64,000 bases of DNA from the NCBI GenBank assembly GCA_025330725.1, contig JAIWND010000005.1:930001-994000 (forward strand). The letters run 5' to 3'. The position numbers and the translations under genes are program-made. Positions 13,700 through 24,388 of this stretch are shown here, one piece after another; the first letter of the stretch is position 1; each line of letters begins with the position of its first letter. A model generated the notes under the pieces. The model saw nothing but the letters and a program-made list of their open reading frames with translations. It did not search any database and was not told the origin of the DNA. This DNA comes from Chlamydoabsidia padenii (Eukaryota; Mucoromycota; Mucoromycetes; Mucorales; Cunninghamellaceae).

Positions 13700-14094
13700 C
13701 ATTTGTACAAGAATAAAATGACCACCTGACATTCCCAATTCTTCCCCTCCTTTTTCTCTTTTTTACTTTGCTAATTCACTCACCCTTTGTTTATTACAAT
13801 TACTATCCAAGCTCGACTTCTTCCTATCTTGTACAATCTAGGTAAATCTACCAGTGTTTGCTATCTCTCAACTTTTTGAATCATTCGACTTTTTTTTTTT
13901 TTTTTTTTTTTTTGTATCTTTTATCTTTTAGTTTGATAACGGCCTTGATATACACCATCTTCTCAGCGCACCTTTGACGATTCCTCCAACAACTCTTATA
14001 CTAGCAACTTCAACACCAACACTTTTTACAGCATACAATTGACAAAGGATTGCTTATACAAAATAGACAAAAAAGAAGAAGAAAAGTAGGTATT

Positions 14095-14675
14095 ATGGGG
14101 CTCAAATATCGCACTTATTTGGATGGTACTACTGTCTATGGTTGTAGTCACTGCAACACACACTTATCCACTGGTGATGCACTTATCTCAAAAGTAAGTT
14201 ACATGGGACAGGGGCAGTCAACCACACTAATGAAACGCTCTTTTTTTTTTTTTTTTTTTTTGGTTGTTGGTTGTTTCAGCGATTTCAAGGTCAACATGGT
14301 CAGGCCTTTTTATTCAAATTTGTGTAAGTCTCCTGCCCTCCCTCCCCCCCAAAAAAAGTAGGATAGATGGGTATAAACTAATATGATTATGTTTGTAGGG
14401 TAAATATCAATAAAGGTGAAGCCGAAGAACGAAGTATGACTACTGGGGTCCATGTGGTACAGAACATCTCCTGCTGTCAATGTAAAACTGTACTTGGTTG
14501 GGCCTATGTAAGTCATGATCATTTACTATGTATGGGGATTATATGAACTTGATAAGAATAACTTACTAACTTTTATATTTATATATTACAATAGATCAAG
14601 GCATACGATGATGAAAACAAGTACAAGGAAGGGAAATTTATTTTGGAAAAGAAACTACTGGTGGAGGTGTTCTAG
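14095..14675 (+). CDS. Yippee-like zinc-binding protein
   Basis: Small conserved eukaryotic protein with one zinc-binding Yippee domain; its precise role is not well defined. Four exons encode MGLKYRTYLDGTTVYGCSHC through KLLVEVF, about 115 residues, close to the family's usual length. Two CxxC pairs are visible: CSHC in exon 1 and the CCQC cluster (VQNISCCQCKTVLGWAY) in exon 3. The characteristic GQHGQAFLFKFVVNI and TTGVHVVQNISC blocks are present. The last exon gives IKAYDDENKYKEGKFILEKK, typical of the C-terminus. Start ATG at 14095, stop at 14673. Confidence 0.93.
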
Positions 14676-14795
14676 ATCCCAACTTTATATACACACTATT
14701 ATTACCTTTGGTCATGCACAATCATCAATATCATACGACCCTGTTATTACCACACAATACTCCTATCATCCATCATACACAGATATAGTCTTATC

Positions 14796-14836
<41 letters not shown>

Positions 14837-15049
14837 CCCTTGCTATCCATTCACCACCCATTTGTCAATCATCACCAATCATCATTATAACAAATCAAAT
14901 TAGTCTCCAACTATACACCAAATGTTGAATAAAATACATGTTTTTATTAATATTATTATTATTATAATGCTATCTATTGTTGTCTAATTGGATTATCTAC
15001 CTAAATGGAAGGATATAAAAGAAGTGGGAAGAGAAGAGCAAAAAGACAA
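14676..15049. repeat. Convergent 3' spacer with (TA)n microsatellite
   Basis: Between the Yippee and mL53 3' ends. It holds an uninterrupted TA dinucleotide run at about 14800-14832 and ATT-rich tracts near 14945. No gene seen. Confidence 0.7.
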
Positions 15050-15482
15050 TTACCAAGCATTGGTTTGATCCAATTCTTCAAGTCTTTTGGAATGCTTGTT
15101 GACGGTTTGCATCAAAGTGTCAATGTTCATTTGGTTAGGCTTTACAGAGAGTTTATTACCATCGCCTGTACCAATAAGTACCCATAATTATAAAGCAAGG
15201 TGTCAAGACTTACGATACATGATATCCACTTGAGAGGGTGCCTTGGTATCATTCAAAATAGTGGTGATAATCTTTATAGCAGGATTGAGTTTACGAGCTT
15301 CGTTGGTGTTGATCCGGCTTAATAACAATCTATGCTTGGGGAAGAAGGGGTACTTTAATATTGTGGGTGGGGGTAAAAGAAGAGAGACCTTTTTTTTTTT
15401 TTTTTTTTTACCTTGTTGATTTTGAAGAAGCATTAAAGGGTGACATGGCGATTTTGACTTCGTTAATGTGTCGCATAAACAT
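15050..15482 (-). CDS. Mitochondrial large-subunit ribosomal protein mL53
   Basis: Component of the mitochondrial 54S subunit (MRPL44 in yeast). Three exons join in frame: MFMRHINEVKIAMSPFNASS (15412-15482), LLLSRINTNEARKLNPAIKI through DIMYR, and DGNKLSVKPNQMNIDTLMQT ending EELDQTNAW. The pattern V-x-x-x-F-PF with a later ST-R and a D-x-x-Y-x-DG loop fits mL53 (SPFNASSKSTR; VDIMYRDGNKL). About 98 residues, the expected size. It is divergent with the gene at 15653, with only 170 bp between start codons. Confidence 0.8.
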
Positions 15483-15573
15483 GGTGGTGATGACGGTGGA
15501 TCGATTCAAGGGGAGAAAGAGAGGTAGGGAAAATAAATGGGAAGCGTCCAATGATATCGTAATTGGGTATTTT

Positions 15574-15582
15574 CGGGATTTG
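15574..15582 (-). promoter_or_regulatory. Recurring promoter word in a bidirectional promoter
   Basis: Single CAAATCCCG (on the - strand) placed 92 bp from the mL53 start and 71 bp from the start at 15653, so it could serve both genes. Confidence 0.5.
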
Positions 15583-15652
15583 AAAAACGGTGGTTAAAAT
15601 TTTTCGTTTTTTTCTTGTCTCTTCTCTTCTCTTTTTTAACACAACCAATATC

Positions 15653-16581
15653 ATGGCAATACCCATTAATGAACTCTTTTGGTTGGAACAGGAAGACTTG
15701 GATAGGTAAACAAAATAAAAATAACAATTATAAAATTATTATGAAAAAGAAAAACTCTGGAACTAATGAAAGTTTTGTTAACTTTATGAACAATGAACAT
15801 AGCCCGGATAACATGTTTATGCCAGCGGATACACCACCCAACTGCCTCAATGCCTATAAACATCGACGACGCATATGTAAAGAAGAGTATGACCGGGTAT
15901 TAACTCGTGCAATCATTAAACAAAGCAAAGAAATGGCTAGCCTTGTGACCAAGTATGCTCGATCTGTAGATACTGCTCTTTTACCTGAACGTCAACCTCC
16001 ATCAAGTCACCATCAATTCATCACTGGTCAACAATATGTACGTCAAAACACTGCATTATTCAGCAAGGCCATGGCTCATGTAATGACAAATTCAGACAAG
16101 GTGGAGGATGGTACACCAAAGTTTGATGATATGGACGTCGTCAAGGATAATGAAGCTTTAATGTATAAAACCGAATGTCAGGTAAAATAATACGCCAACA
16201 ACTAAGAATAGGCACCTTTCAACTTGGTCAATTTTTTTTTTTTTTTTTTTTCAATTTATTTAGGATACAATAGATATTGCGGTCAATCGATTACGTTTGA
16301 AACAACAAGGACAACGAAATTCACTTCTTCTTCACTCGACCTATGCACTAGTTCAGGTGGCAGAAGACCAGGATCGAGTACTCGGTAAAACCAATACATC
16401 GCCCATACATTCTATCAACGCCAAACGGGATCCACGCAACCGGTCAGGATACAATTATAGCAAATCATATGCTGCGGTTTCATCACCATCTACTTCCCCT
16501 GAACGATCAATGAATTTACCAACTGTATCAACACAAACAACTACACCAGCATTAATATCACCATTGGCCAAACGACAATAA
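15653..16581 (+). CDS. Uncharacterised protein, about 260 aa
   Basis: Not recognised. Three exons: MAIPINELFWLEQEDLD, then SFVNFMNNEHSPDNMFMPAD onward, then DTIDIAVNRLRLKQQGQRNS to PLAKRQ. The donor in exon 1 (after GGATAG at about 15704) and the acceptor near 15769 were chosen because they restore the frame. The middle is helical and charged (YKHRRRICKEEYDRVLTRAI), the last 90 residues Ser/Thr/Pro-rich and probably disordered. No membrane segment or catalytic motif. The long T tract at about 16230-16251 is the pyrimidine tract of intron 2. Confidence 0.7.
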
Positions 16582-16882
16582 CAGTAACAACACTTATATT
16601 AGCAATAGTATACATATTCCCTTCTTATTTATTTAAATAATCACATCAGTATTACTTTAGCCTTTATATAATAAATAATTTGTTTATATGGTCTTCATTT
16701 TACCAAGATGTAATGTATGCTTGGAATTGTATGGAATGGGGAATATATACAAATGGGTTGGAGGGGTAATAGATCAAGATCCCATCGCATAAAGCAGTGA
16801 TGGGTATCAGTAACATTTTTATTATTGGTAATATAATTTAAAGTGTCATATATCAAGTACTATACCTAAAACACTATACTAA
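16582..16882. other. Intergenic, no gene seen
   Basis: AT-rich 3' flank of the preceding gene. It has ATTTAAATAAT-type stretches and no coding signal. Confidence 0.5.
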
Positions 16883-17133
16883 TCATCTAGCGCTCAACGC
16901 CAAATTATCCTTGAGGTTAATCACACTATCGTCCCACAAATGAGCGCTAGAGAAGTAAGGGTGGTCTTCTTTTTTCATACTTTTCCCGGATGATAGACGC
17001 CATAAACGTTTCTCCTTTTTCCTTGGTCCAAGTCAATCCCTTTTTTGGTTATACTTTCCCGAGTGATTTGAGCCACTACATTCGCACTTTGTTCACCACC
17101 CATCAACTGAGATACGAGCATTCTAACGGTATA
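16883..17133 (-). pseudogene. Remnant of methylcrotonyl-CoA carboxylase beta (carboxyltransferase) C-terminus
   Basis: On the minus strand the three frames together spell a carboxyltransferase C-terminus: LMGGEQSANVVAQITRES, then after a frame change ETFMASIIREKYE, then after another EDHPYFSSAHLWDDSVINL. In intact enzymes the same order appears (MGGEQAANVLA..., then ...YYSSARLWDDGIIDP). At least two frameshifts break the reading frame, and no upstream exons with the rest of the roughly 550-residue enzyme are visible. I therefore call it a decayed fragment. The enzyme belongs to leucine breakdown in mitochondria; a working copy would have to be elsewhere in the genome. Confidence 0.7.
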
Positions 17134-17588
17134 AAAAAAAGGAGGAGAATTGTGGGGATTCAAGTGTCGTTCTTTTTCCCACGGCGGGGTAAAAATGCGG
17201 CGTTTCAATTACATACATGGACGCAGTAGGAGTAGATCCTCTGGATACAATGTCAACTTGATCAACATGTCTGTCAGTTTTTTTATGATGCTAGGATGAG
17301 CAATCATTAAGACCATCACTTATGAACTATGGTGGAATCTACAAAACCTGCCTAAAACTGGTCTGGCGGTTTTTGAAATGTTTTGGTTATTGGATTCTTT
17401 TCTTTCGAGTAGCTGACCTTGTTCTTTGTATCTTGATTTGCTCTTACTTACCTTATTCTGTTTCACTTTTACCCAAATCAGTTGTGTATAACCTGTTTCA
17501 ATTGTGTAATCTAATTCCATATCTTCTTTAAATTCTCTTTTACTTTACCTGTCATCTATTTATAGTTTGAACGCATAAAAGATATTTT

Positions 17589-17597
17589 CAACTCCCG
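17589..17597 (+). promoter_or_regulatory. Recurring word, variant CAACTCCCG
   Basis: Followed by CTTTCC, as in the copy at 17798. It lies about 670 bp from the RBM48 start, so its target is unclear. Confidence 0.35.
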
Positions 17598-17797
17598 CTT
17601 TCCTAGCCTGGCTGATTACTCTTTTGCCAAAAGGTTAAACTTCATGAACAATCTTTTATCCTAAATACCCCTCTCTTCCAAGTTACTTAACAAATGTCTT
17701 TTGTGATTTTCTGTTGATATAAGATTCTCTTTTATTGGCTTTACTACTGCTATCTGTCTTATTTACAGCGTAACTATTGTCTTTATTAATTTACTTT

Positions 17798-17806
17798 CAA
17801 GTCCCG
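17798..17806 (+). promoter_or_regulatory. Recurring word, variant CAAGTCCCG
   Basis: About 457 bp upstream of RBM48, with tRNA-Lys in between. Confidence 0.35.
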
Positions 17807-17986
17807 CTTTCCAAATTGGGATTATCTTTTTTTCTAATAAGACATTCAAGTACATTCAAAAGGCTGAATCTAAACCAAAAAGATTTTGGTGCTCACTACT
17901 CTTATATAAAACAAAACCTACTTCTACTACCCAAGTTTAGTCGCATCAGTCCGCTTTACACTCCGACTCAAAAAATCAAAATATAA

Positions 17987-18059
17987 AGCCCTACGGGGGG
18001 GTCGAACCCCCAACCTTGAGATTAAGAGTCTCACGCTCTGCCGATTGAGCTAGCAAGGC
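17987..18059 (-). tRNA. tRNA-Lys(CUU)
   Basis: Read on the minus strand, the sequence begins GCCTTGCTAGCTCAATCGG and folds as a full cloverleaf. The acceptor arm GCCTTGC pairs with GTAGGGC (two G-U pairs), the D arm is GCTC/GAGC, and the anticodon stem TGAGA/TCTCA carries loop CTCTTAA, so the anticodon is CTT. The T arm is GGGGG-TTCGACC-CCCCC. No intron. A T-rich stretch with TTTT and TTTTTT follows the 3' end, suitable for Pol III termination. Confidence 0.95.
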
Positions 18060-18091
18060 TTCAACTGACGAAAAAAGTGCTTGGTTCTAAA

Positions 18092-18135
18092 TAAATCACG
18101 TTTTTCAAAAAATCACGTGATTGATGACGTAACTT
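18092..18135. promoter_or_regulatory. CACGTG palindrome next to a TGACGTAA site
   Basis: Upstream of RBM48 (start 18263) and just behind the tRNA 5' end. The segment reads AATCACGTGATTGATGACGT, i.e. a TCACGTGA palindrome followed by TGACGTAA. In fungi such words are bound by Cbf1-type bHLH and by ATF/CREB-type bZIP factors; binding here is inferred. Confidence 0.45.
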
Positions 18136-18262
18136 TTAGCCAATAATATTGTTTTAAAGTGGCGGTGGTCAAAAACATCAAAAGTGATTTTTTTCGGACT
18201 CTTACAGTTTTTCTTTCTCTTTTCTCCTTTACTTTTTTTTAGAACAATCGCTTACCCATGGA

Positions 18263-18913
18263 ATGGCCCTGAACCGACCGGATTATCGTGATGCCAAAAC
18301 CTTACGCGCGGTCACCGTCTATACGATTGCACAAGAATCTCGGCATCTTGTCTTCACCAATATTCCCTCCCTCAGTGGAACAGAAAGCATCCTTCAAGAT
18401 TTACTGACAAAGTGTGGGCTCTATGGGAATGTGGAAACGTGGCATCTAGTCGAAAAACACCAAGACACATGGATCAAACGCTGGCCACAACAACCGTTTA
18501 CTCTTCAACCACTTGTTATCACCTTCTCTACCATTGATGAAGCTCGCTGGGTGAAACGAAAAATGGATGATCAAAACTTTTATGCCAACCTGCTTCAAGT
18601 GAACTATGCCCCGGAATATGATACCTTGATGGATTTGCGTGTCAAGTTGGCGGATAGACGGGCTAGGATTTACAAGCAACTAGACTACTTATCCACTGAA
18701 GGCAACAAGAAGAAGAAGAGGAAACAAATGACGAACGATCGATCAACTCTACAGATCACCAACATGGATCCCTTACCTACAGCAACTGATCCGATGACAC
18801 CTACTCATGGAATAGCATGTTATAATGACAATAGGATGGACTCTTCAAAAGCAGGAATCTCCCATACAGCGTCAACGTCATCGACACATACAACAAAGCG
18901 ACGTCGAATATAG
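18263..18913 (+). CDS. RBM48: RNA-binding protein 48 (RBM48) homologue
   Basis: RBM48 works with ARMC7 in the minor (U12) spliceosome in animals and plants. This single-exon gene encodes 216 residues. The N-terminus has the family signature YRDAKTLRAVTVYTIAQESR, followed by an RRM-like fold (HLVFTNIPSLSGTESILQDL, later VKRKMDDQNFYANLLQVNYA) and the conserved PEYDTLMDLRVKLADRRARI block after it. The tail is Lys-rich (KKKKRKQ) then low-complexity. Start at 18263; the ATG five bases upstream is out of frame. It is one of very few intronless genes here. Confidence 0.88.
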   Translation: MALNRPDYRDAKTLRAVTVYTIAQESRHLVFTNIPSLSGTESILQDLLTKCGLYGNVETWHLVEKHQDTWIKRWPQQPFTLQPLVITFSTIDEARWVKRKMDDQNFYANLLQVNYAPEYDTLMDLRVKLADRRARIYKQLDYLSTEGNKKKKRKQMTNDRSTLQITNMDPLPTATDPMTPTHGIACYNDNRMDSSKAGISHTASTSSTHTTKRRRI

Positions 18914-19394
18914 TCTAATTGGTAGTATTCACTGATATAGAATAGCTTATAGTAGATGTTGTAGTATTTAAACAAGTTAATAAAAAAAAAATGGGTGTGT
19001 GTGTCAACATGCAGTTGAAAAATGATTTGATTCATGTGGGGCTTTTTGTAGAACGAACAATGACACAATAAAATAAGCGGCATGATATTCAACGCAAATT
19101 GTGGCAGTGCCAGTTACACGATGTATGAAGAGAACTTGCCAGTAAACGAAAATAGTCTGTGATACATGTAATATAACATTGTCACGCCTTTCAGTCCATT
19201 GTCGTTATCCTCACTGTTCTCAATATACTTTTTGGGTGTGTTCTTTTTTTGGCTCAGCCTGTCTCAGCGAAGTTGGTTTTTCGGATTTTTAAATCCCGAT
19301 TTTTTTAAATTCTCTTCCCTGAACATTTTAGCTTTTCCCCCTTCTTTTTACTTTCTTTTACAGCAATATTATTGTATGCTATTATCCTAACCTG
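18914..19394. other. Intergenic, HSP70 promoter side
   Basis: 3' flank of RBM48 then the T-rich upstream region of the HSP70-like gene, with a TAAATCCCG word at 19290. No gene seen. Confidence 0.5.
19290..19298 (+). promoter_or_regulatory. Recurring promoter word, TAAATCCCG
   Basis: Lies 97 bp upstream of the HSP70-like start codon. Confidence 0.5.
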
Positions 19395-21693
19395 ATGTCA
19401 CAATCATTCAACCACGATAACTATGCCTACGTTGTCGGGATCGACTTTGGAACAACTTATAGTGGTTGCTGTTATGCATTCACAAAAGACACGTTTGATG
19501 ACTTTCAAGATATTACAGCCTGGTAAGAAAAGAAAAAAAAAAGTAACAAGAACAGAAATATCATGTTTATTGTTTACTAATGGTTTACATGTCATAGGCC
19601 TAAACAACGAAATGCGGCATATCCTAAAACTCCTACTGTTTTAATGTACAAGAAGGACTCTCAACAAGTCGCATCGTGGGGTGATGCAGCCCGCATACAA
19701 TCAGAACGACCCAACTTTCAAGACCAACTATTGGAAAAATTCAAACTCTACCTGGACGAAGCAGTATCTACCACCCTTGACCAATTGCCCAATGGACTGA
19801 CGCCTCTTCAAGTGATTGCTGACTATCTTCGGTCCCTGTATGGATATATCACCGACCATATGAAGCGTGGTTTTGCCCAGAACTACAATCCTGACCAATT
19901 TCGATATTGCCTAACAGTACCTGCAACATGGAGCGACCAAGCCAAGGCGGTGATGCGTGAAGCTGCGATTATGGCGGGTATGATCGATCGCAATGACCCA
20001 TCCGAACGACTGTCTTTGATCAGCGAACCTGAAGCGGCAGCCTTGTATTGTCAAAAGACATGTGATCAATTCAAACTGGTGCATGGTCAGCGATTTATGA
20101 TTTGTGATGCTGGTGGTGGCACGGTGGACCTTATTGTATTCGAAATCAACGACAATGGACAAGAACGATCATTAAAAGAAGTCACTAAAGGCTCAGGCGA
20201 TACTTGTGGATCAACCTTCTTGGACAGCAACATGGAACAATTGATACGGGATCGATTTAAGCATTTTGGTCAAGTGAATCCTCGGGCGATGGATCAAATG
20301 ATGGCAGTGTTTGTGGAAAAAATCAAGCCTCAATTCGACGATGACGATGAAGATCACTTTATACCTATTCCTTTGGTGATGGGTTATCCTCAAAATGACA
20401 ATGCTGAAGCGGGTATTATGGATGGAACACTCATATTCTCGGCACGCGAACTCAAGGAAAAGGTGTTTGACCCTGTGGTACATCGAGTGCTACAACTGAT
20501 TAACAACCAATTAAGTGGATCAGCTCTCAAGCCTGTGGATGCTATTTTTATGGTGGGTGGGTTTGGTAAATCAAATTATCTTTATCGTCGGGTCAATGAA
20601 ACTTTTGTGCCTCGGGTCCAATTTGTGGGTATTCCTCCTCGCGCTGAAATGGCTGTTGTCCGTGGTGCGGTGTATTTTGGCTTGAATCCTCGTCTTGTTG
20701 CTCAACGGATATCTCGTAAGTACCTGAAAACTAAACATGTGACAACTGTAGTGATTTATAGCTGTATATGTATATGTATACTTACTGATTTTTTTTTTCT
20801 TAGGTCGAACTTATGGCCTTAGTACTCAAATCCCATTTGATTATCGGTTGGACCCTGTTGCAAATCGAGTCGTTGTTGGATCTACTCAATACTGTAGAGA
20901 ACGATTTAGTGTTTATGTATACAAAGGCCAACCCGTTGGTCTGGATGAATGCGTAACAAAGAATTACTTGGTGACCTATCCTTATGGCACTGAAACTGGT
21001 AAATACGACAAATAAAGCAGAAAATCCAAATTGGGATTAACTTGTATTTTCTTTATATATATATATCAGATCTATATGCATACGACGATGATGGCACTCC
21101 ACCAAGACTAGTATCCGATCCTCAAGTGAACCTAGTGGCCAGATTCCCTGTCAAAATGCCAACATTTGAAGGTGTCCAAATGGGTCAACAACTTACCATG
21201 ACTGTCAACATGTTTTTTGGGCAAACGGAAATCAAGATAGAAGTGCTCATTTTGGATCGACGATGTGTATTTACCTCTAGGTTGGACTTGCTTACAGCAG
21301 ATTCCATTCAAGCGCAGCAATCTGGAGCACCACCACCACCATATACATCACCAATATTGTCATCCTCCTCCTCTCATGGTTCTTGGCCCTCTTCGTCAAC
21401 TCCATCCATACCAGTACAACCGATGATTAACAATAGAACCAAACCTGATGAAATCGTAGGGCCTATCAAACCTGATGACTCTTCTTCACTTGTGGTTGGT
21501 ACTACTCTAAACAAACCCCATGAATCCGAGCCCAGTACTCTAACACTTGCACAACAACAATCTACGACAGAAAGACACCAAATGACTTGTACTCCACTCA
21601 TTCTCACTAGCACTCAGCGACCTGAATCAGTACTAGCTTCATCTTTCAGTAAGACCTTACCACCACCACCATCAACAGCAGTAACAGCAGCAC

Positions 21694-21736
<43 letters not shown>

Positions 21737-22046
21737 TGCATCACCACTGCTCCGCCCACCTCGACCATTACCACCGTCGTCATCATCATCATTCAACAGT
21801 GGCACTTTTGACGAGAAAACTTTGACTCAACAGGCTCAAGCAATAACTCTTCTGGTCCAAAACGACGAAAAGACATTGACGGAACCACAAATCGAAGCAG
21901 CAAACTCGGACGTATCATCATTGGCTTACTCTAATAGACTGGCACCTTCACCTTCACCTTTACCGTCACCATCACCATCTTTGATCAGCAAAACCAAGAA
22001 GAGCTCGTTTAGAAACAAAGTTTTAGGGAAATTGAAATTAGCATAG
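19395..22046 (+). CDS. HSP70-like ATPase, HSPA12 type, with Ser-rich tail
   Basis: Divergent HSP70/actin-fold ATPase. Four exons (19395-19522, 19598-20715, 20804-20998, 21070-22046) give 805 residues in frame. Nucleotide-binding blocks are clear: VVGIDFGTTYSGCCYAF (phosphate 1), FMICDAGGGTVDLIVFEI (phosphate 2) and AIFMVGGFGKSNYLYRRV (adenosine site), plus ISEPEAAALYC. This spacing matches the HSPA12 group rather than canonical HSP70, and the usual substrate-binding domain and EEVD tail are absent. Instead, after about residue 550 comes a Ser/Pro/Thr-rich tail with poly-Ser runs (about 21696-21735) ending in a basic SSFRNKVLGKLKLA. Function unknown; such paralogues are often numerous in Mucoromycota. 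Confidence 0.88.
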
Positions 22047-22877
22047 ATGTATCCTATTGTTTACCCCACCATGTACTAAATACCTGTATTATTTATCCTT
22101 ACTAGTATTATTATTGTTATCACTACCATCTTTATTTATCTGTTTTAATAAATCTTGTACTTTTATGTCTTTTTAGTCTCATGATGATGAAATGTGTTAT
22201 ATTGCTTTGTTGGTTCAGTGCGCTAATGATATCATTCCAAACCCAGACGGGCGGTCAGGGGAAGAGGGGAAGAGTCTGTGGCGGGGATGATCCAAACATT
22301 CCCACGTGGCCCCGATCGAAAAAAAAGAAAAAAAAAGAGTGCCCTGGGATAAGTGTGGTGTGTGTTTCAAAAGATTGTGTGATTTTGACTGATTGGCAGG
22401 GATGAAATAGACTTTTTTTTTTTTTCAGGGTAAACATGTATCATTTACTATCATGTGGCAACTTGAGCATCATCATTGTTGTTTGTTTCCCTCTTGTTGA
22501 TCCTCTTTGTATTTAGTTCATGGTAATGGTGGGTAAATAAAGGAAAAAAAAAAAGGTCAGCGGGATTGGTGAGTTTAGTGTCAGGCCATCGAAAGTTAAG
22601 AAAGGGCAGAGGCTATTCGCATTCTGTGTGAACCCTCTTGCCATTCGTTCTTGATTAGCAAAAAACTTTTTTTTTCCACCATTCGCTTTATCTCATTTTC
22701 AAATTCCGATATCCCGACTTATAAATTTTCCCTCATCCATTGCCTTTTTCCTTTTTCCCTTTCTCTTCTTTCTTATAGATTCTCCCTTCTCTTTCTCCTT
22801 CTTCTTTTAAACATACACTTTCTTGTGTACCTACTATATTCTTCAACCCCCATTACTACATCATTCCACTTCCAGTC
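22047..22877. other. Intergenic region upstream of HAL-type kinase
   Basis: 3' flank of the HSP70-like gene, a G-rich unique stretch with CCCACGTGG (about 22299), then a very C/T-rich leader (22720-22875) before the kinase start. The short ORFs look spurious. Confidence 0.5.
22700..22708 (+). promoter_or_regulatory. Recurring promoter word, CAAATTCCG
   Basis: Lies 170 bp upstream of the kinase start codon. Confidence 0.5.
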
Positions 22878-24388
22878 ATGTCTTCTTGGTTATTGGTTGA
22901 AGATGAAATACCACGATCGGCGTCGCCCGAATGTTTAGACAATATTGATTGTCCTGACTTGTCTTCGTCCGTATCGACCGATGGCTCACAATACAGTACT
23001 TATTCACCAACTACGACATCTGTACCAGCCATTGATATTCCCACCAAGCGATCTCGACCTAGTATCAGTATGAAAATGACGATCCCCAACAACAATCATT
23101 CCTCTGCCAGTTTATCGTCATCGTCACCTCGGCCGAGTCGAAGCGCCAGTAGCATGGGGTCCAGTCTCAGTCGATCCTTTACCAACCTCTTTAAGAAGAA
23201 TCTCTCCATGGATGAAACAACCAGCAGTCATGCCACCTCTCCTCCTCCTCCAACCTTACGTGACAAGTATGGTGATTATGTCAAACCTACTAATCTTTTG
23301 AAGAAGCAATTCGTCGGCACTGGTGCAACAGCCGTCATCCGCTTGGTCAAACAGAAACGAACGGGAACTATCTTGGCTGTCAAGGAATTCAAGAAACGTG
23401 ACAAGAAGGAATCGGAACGTGATTATCATAAACGCATGGGAAATGAATTCTGTATCAGTAAAACTGTTTCGAAACATCCTCATCGTCACATTGTCACTAC
23501 TTTTGATCTGGTCACTGATGAAAAGGATCGCTACTGCACTGTTATGGAATATGTAAGTTGATTATCTTTTTTTTTTTTTGATTTTATTCTTGACCACCTG
23601 ATTGATACTCACTCTTTTTTCTTTTACTTTTATAGTGTGATGGTGGTGATTTATACGATCTAATCCATAATCGACCCAACATGACCAAGGATGAATGTGC
23701 CTGCTTATTCAAACAACTTTTACTTGGTATTCAACAACTCCACCAACATGGCATCGCTCATCGAGATATCAAACCGGAAAACTTGGTGCTGACTCGCAAT
23801 GGTACTTTGAAGATTACTGATTTTGGTGTTGCTGATGTGGTGCAATCCTGTTTTGAATCCAAACCACGTCCCTGTCACAAATGGTGTGGCAGTGAACCTT
23901 TCTGGTCACCTGAAATGTGGTCACTCAAGGGCGAACATTCTTCTTATGATGGTCGGGCTTTGGATGTATGGAGTGCAGCTGTCACCTACTTTTGTATTCG
24001 ACAACAACATCTTCCTTTTGGTGCAAGTTTTTATCATGGCTGCCGTGGTGGTAAAAAGATGGACTCGTCGACGACAAAGCAAGTGGTGCCTGGATCTCCT
24101 TTTGCTGTATCTTGTCAAGCTGTTGATGGTGGTGATAAGGATTATGGGAAATACTTGAATCAACGACAAACCGTGGGTGCTCACCAATCTGATTGTTTTA
24201 TGGGATTCTCGGATGAAGAAAAGGAATGTTTGGCTGCTATGCTCGATCCCGATCCATCTACTCGCTGGACTATTGATCAAGCCTTGGCCTCTTCATGGAT
24301 GGAACAGACAGTTGTTTGTGATGATCAGGGTGTTTTGCCCAATGGCTGGCGACATACCCATTGTACTCCCAATCATAAAAAACATTAA
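22878..24388 (+). CDS. Ser/Thr protein kinase, HAL4/SAT4 (NPR1-family) type
   Basis: Fungal-specific kinase of the group that controls potassium and nutrient transporters. Two exons (22878-23552, 23636-24388) give 475 residues. A Ser-rich regulatory N-terminus (about 135 residues) precedes the kinase domain: glycine loop [12 protein letters not shown], catalytic lysine in [13 protein letters not shown] loop [15 protein letters not shown] in [15 protein letters not shown]-type segment as SPEMW, and the family hallmark [16 protein letters not shown]. All catalytic residues are present. A loop insertion (about 24040-24170) sits late in the C-lobe. The assignment to HAL4/SAT4 rather than another NPR1-family member is moderately sure. 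Confidence 0.87.

Larger units (their letters stand above)
12946..14094. other. Divergent intergenic region between GT49 and Yippee genes
   Basis: About 1.15 kb upstream of both flanking genes. It contains two copies of the recurring CAAATCCCG-type word (13091 and 13691), poly-A (about 13047) and poly-T (about 13891-13912) tracts. Part from about 13860 on is probably the Yippee 5' leader. The short ORFs here have no protein-like features. Confidence 0.55.
17134..17986. other. Intergenic region with two promoter-word copies
   Basis: T-rich stretch with no convincing gene; short ORFs are low-complexity. Two similar segments contain TTTTCAACTCCCGCTTTCC (17584) and TTTCAAGTCCCGCTTTCC (17796), about 210 bp apart. 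Confidence 0.5.
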
